DNA from: a bacterium
GTDB taxonomy: Bacteria > Bdellovibrionota_C > UBA2361 > RFPC01
Direction: 5' to 3'
DNA length: 64,000 bases
NCBI GenBank assembly: GCA_030431715.1
Contig: JAUIIO010000020.1
Coordinates: 1-64,000 of the forward strand
In this document: one piece after another, positions 59,695-64,000 of the stretch
How the letters are laid out: each line of letters starts with the position of its first letter
How positions within the stretch are numbered: position 1 is the first letter of the stretch
Position numbers and translations under genes: made by a program
The notes under the pieces: generated by a model
What the model was told of the DNA's origin: nothing
The model's input: the letters and a program-made list of their open reading frames with translations, nothing else
Databases searched by the model: none

Positions 59695-60006
59695 TTATGC
59701 CTCCTCGTCAGGACGAACGATGAGCGGGACTTTAATAAAAGTCCCTGAGCGATCGGGGGTATTGTTTAAAATCCCTTCTTTGTTGTCGTACTCTTTCACG
59801 CTGTCAGCGCGCATAACGTTTGTGGATCCGTGAACATGTGAGAGAGGCTCAACTTCAGAAACGTCATATTGATCAAGCTTGTGGATGTAACCGAGTATAG
59901 AAGAGAGGTCTTCAGCAAGGCTTGCTCGTTCGTCGGGCTTAATCTTAATTCGAGAGAGTGTCCCAAGTTTTTCAATGTCCTCTTCGGTAAATTCGTTTTC
60001 GCTCAT
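59695..60006 (-). CDS. gatC: aspartyl/glutamyl-tRNA amidotransferase subunit C
   Basis: 103 residues. FTEEDIEKLGTLSRIKIKPD is the N-terminal helix pair, and the C-terminal segment (VKEYDNKEGILNNTPDRSGT, then FIKVP) is typical for GatC, which wraps the GatA-GatB interface. First gene of the leftward gatCAB operon. A 265-base gap separates it from sthA on the other strand. Confidence 0.93.
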   Translation of the reverse strand: MSENEFTEEDIEKLGTLSRIKIKPDERASLAEDLSSILGYIHKLDQYDVSEVEPLSHVHGSTNVMRADSVKEYDNKEGILNNTPDRSGTFIKVPLIVRPDEEA

Positions 60007-60271
60007 TGGACCTTTAGGTAAGTTTTGTGGTGCAGTTCAGACGCAACAGCCTGAAAAATACTTCAATGCAGACTTTCGTAAATCCGTGTTATAGACAATA
60101 TTCTCTGGAAAAACAATTTCTTAGCATGACAAATTCAATCGGATCTTCGCTTTAAGTTAGTTAAAGTACTTTTAGAATGTTTTGGGAGTTGGAGGTGTGT
60201 TTTAGCATTGTCTTATACCTTTACTGACAGATACTGCATCAAAGGGTATAAGAAGGGAATATCAGGTACTT

Positions 60272-61708
60272 ATGGCAAAACAAGGTTCTCCAAAATACGA
60301 CTACGACTTAATTGTTATCGGTTGTGGTCCGGCCGGTCAGAAGGCCGCTATTCAGGCGGCAAAAGTCGGTAAAAATGTCGCTGTTATTGATAGGCGTGAG
60401 TCTGTCGGCGGCGTATGCGTGCATACCGGGACGATACCCAGCAAATCGTTTAAAGAGGCTGTCGTGTTCCTTTCCGGTTATAGGCAGCGAAGCGTTTACG
60501 GGGCCGGGTACCGGGTGAAAAGTGACATCGTTATGTCGGATCTCACCTTTCGGTGTAACCGAATTATGCAGATAGAGATCGATGTTATCCACCACCAGCT
60601 CAGGCGAAATAACATCCATGTGCTGGCGGGCACAGCGAGTTTTGTTGATAAACATACTGTCTCTATTGAATCTGTTGAAAACACAACCACGAAAACAGCT
60701 GAAAAGTTTCTCATAGCTGTTGGGGCAAAACCTCGCAGACTTCCAGATATACCTTTTGATGGCAAAAACATCTTCGATAGTGATGATATTCTTACAATGG
60801 ACAAGCTGCCACGCGAGCTCACTGTTGTCGGAGGCGGCGTGATCGGAACAGAGTACGCCTCTATGTTCGCAGCTCTTGGAGTAAACGTCACCATTGTTGA
60901 TGCTCGAAAAAGGCTCCTTGAATTCATAGATCAGGAGATTACTGAGTGTCTTCAGTATCAGCTAAGAAGCCTTGGAGTAACGTTACGTCTCGGCGAGGAA
61001 GTGAAGACATGTGAAATTTCAGATGGTGGTCAGGTAATTACGCGCTTACGGAGCGGCAAAATCGTAGTATCTGATTGCGTACTCTTCTCGGCAGGACGAG
61101 TAAGCGCGACAGAGGATTTACACCTCAAAAAGATTGGAGTGAAGACCGACGAACGTAGACGCGTGGTTGTTAATGAGCATTTTCAATCAAGCCTGCCTCA
61201 CATTTATGCTGCCGGTGATGTGATAGGATTTCCAGCGCTTGCTTCAACCTCTGCTGCTCAAGGTCGTTTAGTAGCCTGTCATGCGTACAATATCAAAGAT
61301 AAGCGAATAGAGAGCGATCTTCCTTACGGTATCTATTCTATTCCCGAAATATCCTTTGTTGGAAAAACAGAGGAAGAGTTAACGGAGGAAGAGATCCCGT
61401 ACGAAACAGGAATAGCGAGATACCGTGAGATAGCTCGTGGGCATATTCTTGGTGACGAGCAGGGAATGCTTAAGCTCCTATTTCACCGCGAAACACAACA
61501 TATTTTAGGGGTACATATCATCGGTGAGTATGCTACTGAACTTGTTCATATTGGTCAGGCTGTTATGGGGCTAGGCGGCGATTTGCGCTATCTGCGAGAT
61601 ACCGTATTTAACTATCCAACACTTGCAGAGTGTTACAAGGTAGCAGCGCTTGATGGGTACAATAAGATACGAATAGCACAGACTATCGAAAAAAGGGGTG
61701 ATGACTGA
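60272..61708 (+). CDS. sthA: soluble pyridine nucleotide transhydrogenase
   Basis: 478-residue flavoprotein. The FAD-binding IVIGCGPAGQKAAIQAA and the active region GGVCVHTGTIPSKSF have only one of the two redox cysteines of lipoamide dehydrogenase (C49 is kept, T54 replaces the second), the diagnostic pattern of SthA. NAD-binding VVGGGVIGTEYASMFAALGV is at about 190, and YAAGDVIGFPALASTSAAQG and the C-terminal dimer domain follow. It exchanges NADPH and NADH. The end overlaps the next gene by 8 bases, which ties it to a signalling pair. Confidence 0.93.
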   Translation: MAKQGSPKYDYDLIVIGCGPAGQKAAIQAAKVGKNVAVIDRRESVGGVCVHTGTIPSKSFKEAVVFLSGYRQRSVYGAGYRVKSDIVMSDLTFRCNRIMQIEIDVIHHQLRRNNIHVLAGTASFVDKHTVSIESVENTTTKTAEKFLIAVGAKPRRLPDIPFDGKNIFDSDDILTMDKLPRELTVVGGGVIGTEYASMFAALGVNVTIVDARKRLLEFIDQEITECLQYQLRSLGVTLRLGEEVKTCEISDGGQVITRLRSGKIVVSDCVLFSAGRVSATEDLHLKKIGVKTDERRRVVVNEHFQSSLPHIYAAGDVIGFPALASTSAAQGRLVACHAYNIKDKRIESDLPYGIYSIPEISFVGKTEEELTEEEIPYETGIARYREIARGHILGDEQGMLKLLFHRETQHILGVHIIGEYATELVHIGQAVMGLGGDLRYLRDTVFNYPTLAECYKVAALDGYNKIRIAQTIEKRGDD

Positions 61709-62270
61709 TCTGCTCTCACTTCTCTCGCTCTATCAAAGTGAACTCGTCCACACGATTCGAACACCGCTAGCTGTAGTCTCTAATGAGCTACAGTATGTAG
61801 AGCTTACCTCTGATGCTTCAAACGTTGCTAAGGCCAAACAGCGAGTTGCTGAAATAGATGCGATACTGAAGGGGGCGTCAGGGTGTTTTCCGCAGGGCAC
61901 TGAGCCAGAAGTGGTTGGTTTGTTTTCGCTCTTTCCTGAAGAGATCTCTAGGTCGGGCAGCTCCTTTGATGTCTGTGTTTCCGCGGATCTGCTTGGTCGT
62001 GCACTCATGAGTGTCGTTCAGCACTTTGATGTGGGCCAAGTGAGTATTGGCGGACTGCCAGAGGAGCGTATCCTTTGTGTAGTTGCCGGCCATGGTGGTG
62101 GTTTTACGCCACGTTCAAGCTCCTGTTTCCACGAGTTAAAAGATGTTTTTTCAACCCGTTCTCGACTTGAAATGATAGCCTTTGATATCTTCTTTTTCGC
62201 TAGTGATATAGAGTTTCAGGCGGATATTAGCAGCACAGAGTGTAAACTAACTTATCGATTTGCTCCATGA
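61701..62270 (+). CDS. short histidine-kinase-like protein with degenerate ATPase domain
   Basis: 189 residues from ATG 61701 (GTG 61698 is also possible). It begins with a HisKA-like dimerisation helix, SELVHTIRTPLAVVSNELQY, with a candidate phospho-accepting histidine (H17). The rest follows the ATPase domain order, but the N box reads ALMSVVQHFDV without its asparagine and the G1 box reads VAGHGGGF, lacking the usual aspartate. It is therefore probably a histidine phosphotransfer or inactive kinase. Sensor domains are absent. It overlaps both sthA and the response regulator (4 bases), which argues for one functional unit. Confidence 0.7.
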   Translation: MTDLLSLLSLYQSELVHTIRTPLAVVSNELQYVELTSDASNVAKAKQRVAEIDAILKGASGCFPQGTEPEVVGLFSLFPEEISRSGSSFDVCVSADLLGRALMSVVQHFDVGQVSIGGLPEERILCVVAGHGGGFTPRSSSCFHELKDVFSTRSRLEMIAFDIFFFASDIEFQADISSTECKLTYRFAP

Positions 62271-63628
62271 AAAAGATCCTTCTAGTTGATGACGATGTTG
62301 AGCTACTTGAGAGTCATTCAAGGCTTATCTCAGCGCACGTTCAAGACGTTGAAATCTACACGGCGTCAGATGTGTCCCTAGCACTTTCTCGGTTTCAGGA
62401 GAAGAAGCCGCGTCTTGTTCTTATGGATCTTTCGCTTGAGGAGGTAGCTGGTGTTGAGAGCGGATATGGCCTTCTTGCTGAGCTACGCAAACTCGATTCG
62501 CATGTTCCAATTATTGTCCTCACTGGGCACGGCGATGTGAAATACGGTGTTCGCGCTATAGGTGAAGGAGCAAATTATTTCCTTGAAAAGCCAGTGAACA
62601 TGGAACACTTAAAGGTCCTTCTTCACGAATGCTTTCGGCATGAAGAGTTTCGGACACTCTACGCCGAGCTTGCGCAGCAGCAAAAACGCACAGTAGAGCG
62701 ACAGATGGTAGGCGGTAGCGATGTCATGAAGCAGGTGCGTGACTCGATTGCTTACGCAGCTTCTCACGATCTTCCTGTTCTTATAACGGGAGAAACGGGA
62801 ACCGGTAAGGGGCTCTGCGCGCAGTGTATTCACACTTTGAGCTCGCGCTCGGATAAGCATTATGTTCGCTATCAACCAGCTTCGCAGTCTGGAGATCTCA
62901 TCCGGAGTGAACTCTTTGGACATAAAAAAGGAGCCTTTACCGGAGCAGACGCCGATCGTGCCGGGCTCATTGAGCAGGCCGATGGAGGAACGCTTTTTCT
63001 CGACGAAATTGATGAGTTTCCTTTAGAGACACAGGTACTCTTACTTGGTGTGCTTCAAGAAAAAAAATATCGCCCCGTTGGTGTAGACGATGAGAAAAGT
63101 GTGGACTTTAGACTCGTATGTGCCACAAATGCAGATGTTCAAAAAGTTATAGAAGAAGGGCGTTTTCGGAAGGACTTCTATCATAGAATATCCCATGTAG
63201 AGATAGAGCTGCCACCGCTTAGAAAACGCAAAGAAGATATTTCTGAGCTGATCATGGGATTTTTATCACAAATGCAGAATACCAGTCAGCTCTTCGTGTC
63301 TGATGTCAGTAAGGAGGTATCCACTCTTCTTCGCGAGTATGACTGGCCCGGTAACGTACGTGAGCTGGCAGCTGTTATAGAAAATGGAGCGCACCGTGCG
63401 CACTATCACGGACGAAGTGTTATAGAGAAAGATGACATTCAGTTGCGTTCCGCTCACCGCTCCTCTTCTTCGACCACACCAGATCAAGACCTCACCTTTC
63501 ATGAGCAGGTGGCGCAGTTCAAGCAGCAGGTTGTATTAAAAGCTCTTGATGACCACGATGGCAATCAGGCGCAGACGGCGAGAGCGCTGGGCATAGATCG
63601 CTCAACCCTCATCCGAATAATTAAGTAA
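62267..63628 (+). CDS. NtrC-family sigma-54-dependent response regulator
   Basis: 453 residues. The receiver domain (1-120) has [10 protein letters not shown] and the phospho-aspartate D54 in LMDLSLEE. The AAA+ domain has Walker A GETGTGKG (K181), the sigma-54 contact loop GAFTGA at 222-227, Walker [11 protein letters not shown], and the R-finger region. The C-terminal Fis-type helix-turn-helix is [20 protein letters not shown]. It activates sigma-54 promoters upon phosphorylation. Its partner kinase is probably the short protein just upstream, or it is fed by another kinase through that protein. Confidence 0.95.
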   Translation: MKKILLVDDDVELLESHSRLISAHVQDVEIYTASDVSLALSRFQEKKPRLVLMDLSLEEVAGVESGYGLLAELRKLDSHVPIIVLTGHGDVKYGVRAIGEGANYFLEKPVNMEHLKVLLHECFRHEEFRTLYAELAQQQKRTVERQMVGGSDVMKQVRDSIAYAASHDLPVLITGETGTGKGLCAQCIHTLSSRSDKHYVRYQPASQSGDLIRSELFGHKKGAFTGADADRAGLIEQADGGTLFLDEIDEFPLETQVLLLGVLQEKKYRPVGVDDEKSVDFRLVCATNADVQKVIEEGRFRKDFYHRISHVEIELPPLRKRKEDISELIMGFLSQMQNTSQLFVSDVSKEVSTLLREYDWPGNVRELAAVIENGAHRAHYHGRSVIEKDDIQLRSAHRSSSSTTPDQDLTFHEQVAQFKQQVVLKALDDHDGNQAQTARALGIDRSTLIRIIK

Positions 63629-63641
63629 ACTGCAGGCGCTC

Positions 63642-64000
63642 TTACGATTCCCACATTGAGAACATAAAGAGAAAGCCGATGGTGCGAAACGTGAGTGCGG
63701 TAAGTGCTACGCGGCGGTGCTTTACGCGGAGTTCCGGATTATCAAGGTCTTTCTTTAGGGACGAGCCAAAGTAGATGACGGGAAAATAAAGCAGGAGTGC
63801 TACCGTAGAAGTCCAAATGTGTATCTGTTCATAAACGGAACGATCGAACTCAAGCGCTTCTTGGACGGCTTCTCTTGTAAACTGTAGATACAGTACAAGG
63901 AGGATGTCACAGCAGATGCCAGCGAGAACAAGCGGGATATGCTGAAACAAATTCTTCCTCCGGGTGTATCCGAAGACAATTAAGAACCACGCAAAAGATG
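63642..64000 (-). CDS. integral membrane protein, possibly DUF420-like, truncated by the window edge
   Basis: The reading frame stays open to the right edge, so the N-terminus is missing. The visible 118 residues hold about four membrane helices: IFAWFLIVFGYT, HIPLVLAGICCDILLVLYL, IHIWTSTVALLLYFPVIYFG and VALTALTFRTIGFLFMFSM. The spacing of the histidines in HIPL, QIHIW and KHRRVAL, and the final helix, recall DUF420/CtaM-type proteins, which aid cytochrome oxidase assembly, but this is a tentative match. It converges on the regulator gene with a 13-base gap. Confidence 0.55.
   Translation of the reverse strand, partial: SFAWFLIVFGYTRRKNLFQHIPLVLAGICCDILLVLYLQFTREAVQEALEFDRSVYEQIHIWTSTVALLLYFPVIYFGSSLKKDLDNPELRVKHRRVALTALTFRTIGFLFMFSMWES

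Noticed and set aside
60007..60271. Sigma-54 promoter before sthA
   Set aside because: I looked for TGGCAC-N5-TTGC because the NtrC regulator is nearby. No convincing GG/GC pair at the right spacing was found.

Overview
The window is 64 kb of dense bacterial chromosome with moderate GC, most gaps under 250 bases, and no tRNA, rRNA, CRISPR array or recognisable transposase or integrase. A Gram-negative cell envelope is suggested by Mpl (murein tripeptide recycling), a PpiD/SurA-type foldase, an M23 endopeptidase with LysM, MltG and several signal-peptide proteins. The small DUF4911 gene after gatB and the many short palindromic repeats in gene gaps fit an uncultured deltaproteobacterial-type lineage (Desulfobacterota, Bdellovibrionota, Myxococcota and relatives). 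That placement is inference only. The ketol-acid reductoisomerase is of the Bacteroidetes/fungal type, so at least one core gene may have a different history.

Layout. 1-10.3 kb: a membrane protein, folate genes (folP facing away from a pabB-pabC fusion, folK, pterin dehydratase), secA, a GNAT acetyltransferase, mpl and hemW. 10.3-21.4 kb: an accessory stretch with a secreted protein of unknown function, a membrane protein built on a dead ABC-ATPase-like domain, a CysK-like PLP enzyme, a run of small genes (isochorismatase-like, zinc ribbon, SET domain, P-loop kinase-like), a large secreted M64-type metallopeptidase with a coupled partner, and a FucP-like transporter. 21.5-28.8 kb: a branched-chain amino acid locus, with an ilv leader peptide and attenuator, then ilvB-ilvN-ilvC and a threonine synthase fused to a LeuA-type regulatory domain, a 37-bp perfect palindrome, and ilvD. 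28.8-29.25 kb: a GC-rich one-gene cassette between 13-bp inverted repeats. 29.4-31.9 kb: a FIST sensor protein and a hybrid histidine kinase.

31.9-37.4 kb (minus strand): a NUDIX protein, prfB with a programmed +1 frameshift, a block of nested palindromic repeats, and the conserved phoH - HD phosphohydrolase - ybeY operon. 37.7-44.2 kb: mixed genes (tandem ACT protein, methyltransferase, Cys-rich secreted protein, cinA, ADP-ribose pyrophosphatase-like NUDIX, M23 peptidase). 44.4-54.3 kb: ruvX-mltG, then a BatA/MoxR-type operon (very acidic Gln/Glu-rich membrane protein, MoxR ATPase, DUF58, two membrane von Willebrand A proteins). 54.3-60.0 kb: tandem palindromic repeats, then gatC-gatA-gatB-DUF4911-ppiD on the minus strand. 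60.3-63.6 kb: soluble transhydrogenase overlapping a degenerate histidine kinase and an NtrC-type regulator. The last gene runs off the right edge.

Most noteworthy: the threonine synthase/LeuA-domain fusion behind a classical ilv attenuator; the pseudo-ABC-ATPase membrane protein; the TIR-flanked GC-rich cassette; the truncated kinase coupled to sthA and an NtrC regulator; and at least five kinds of palindromic repeat, nearly all lying at gene ends.
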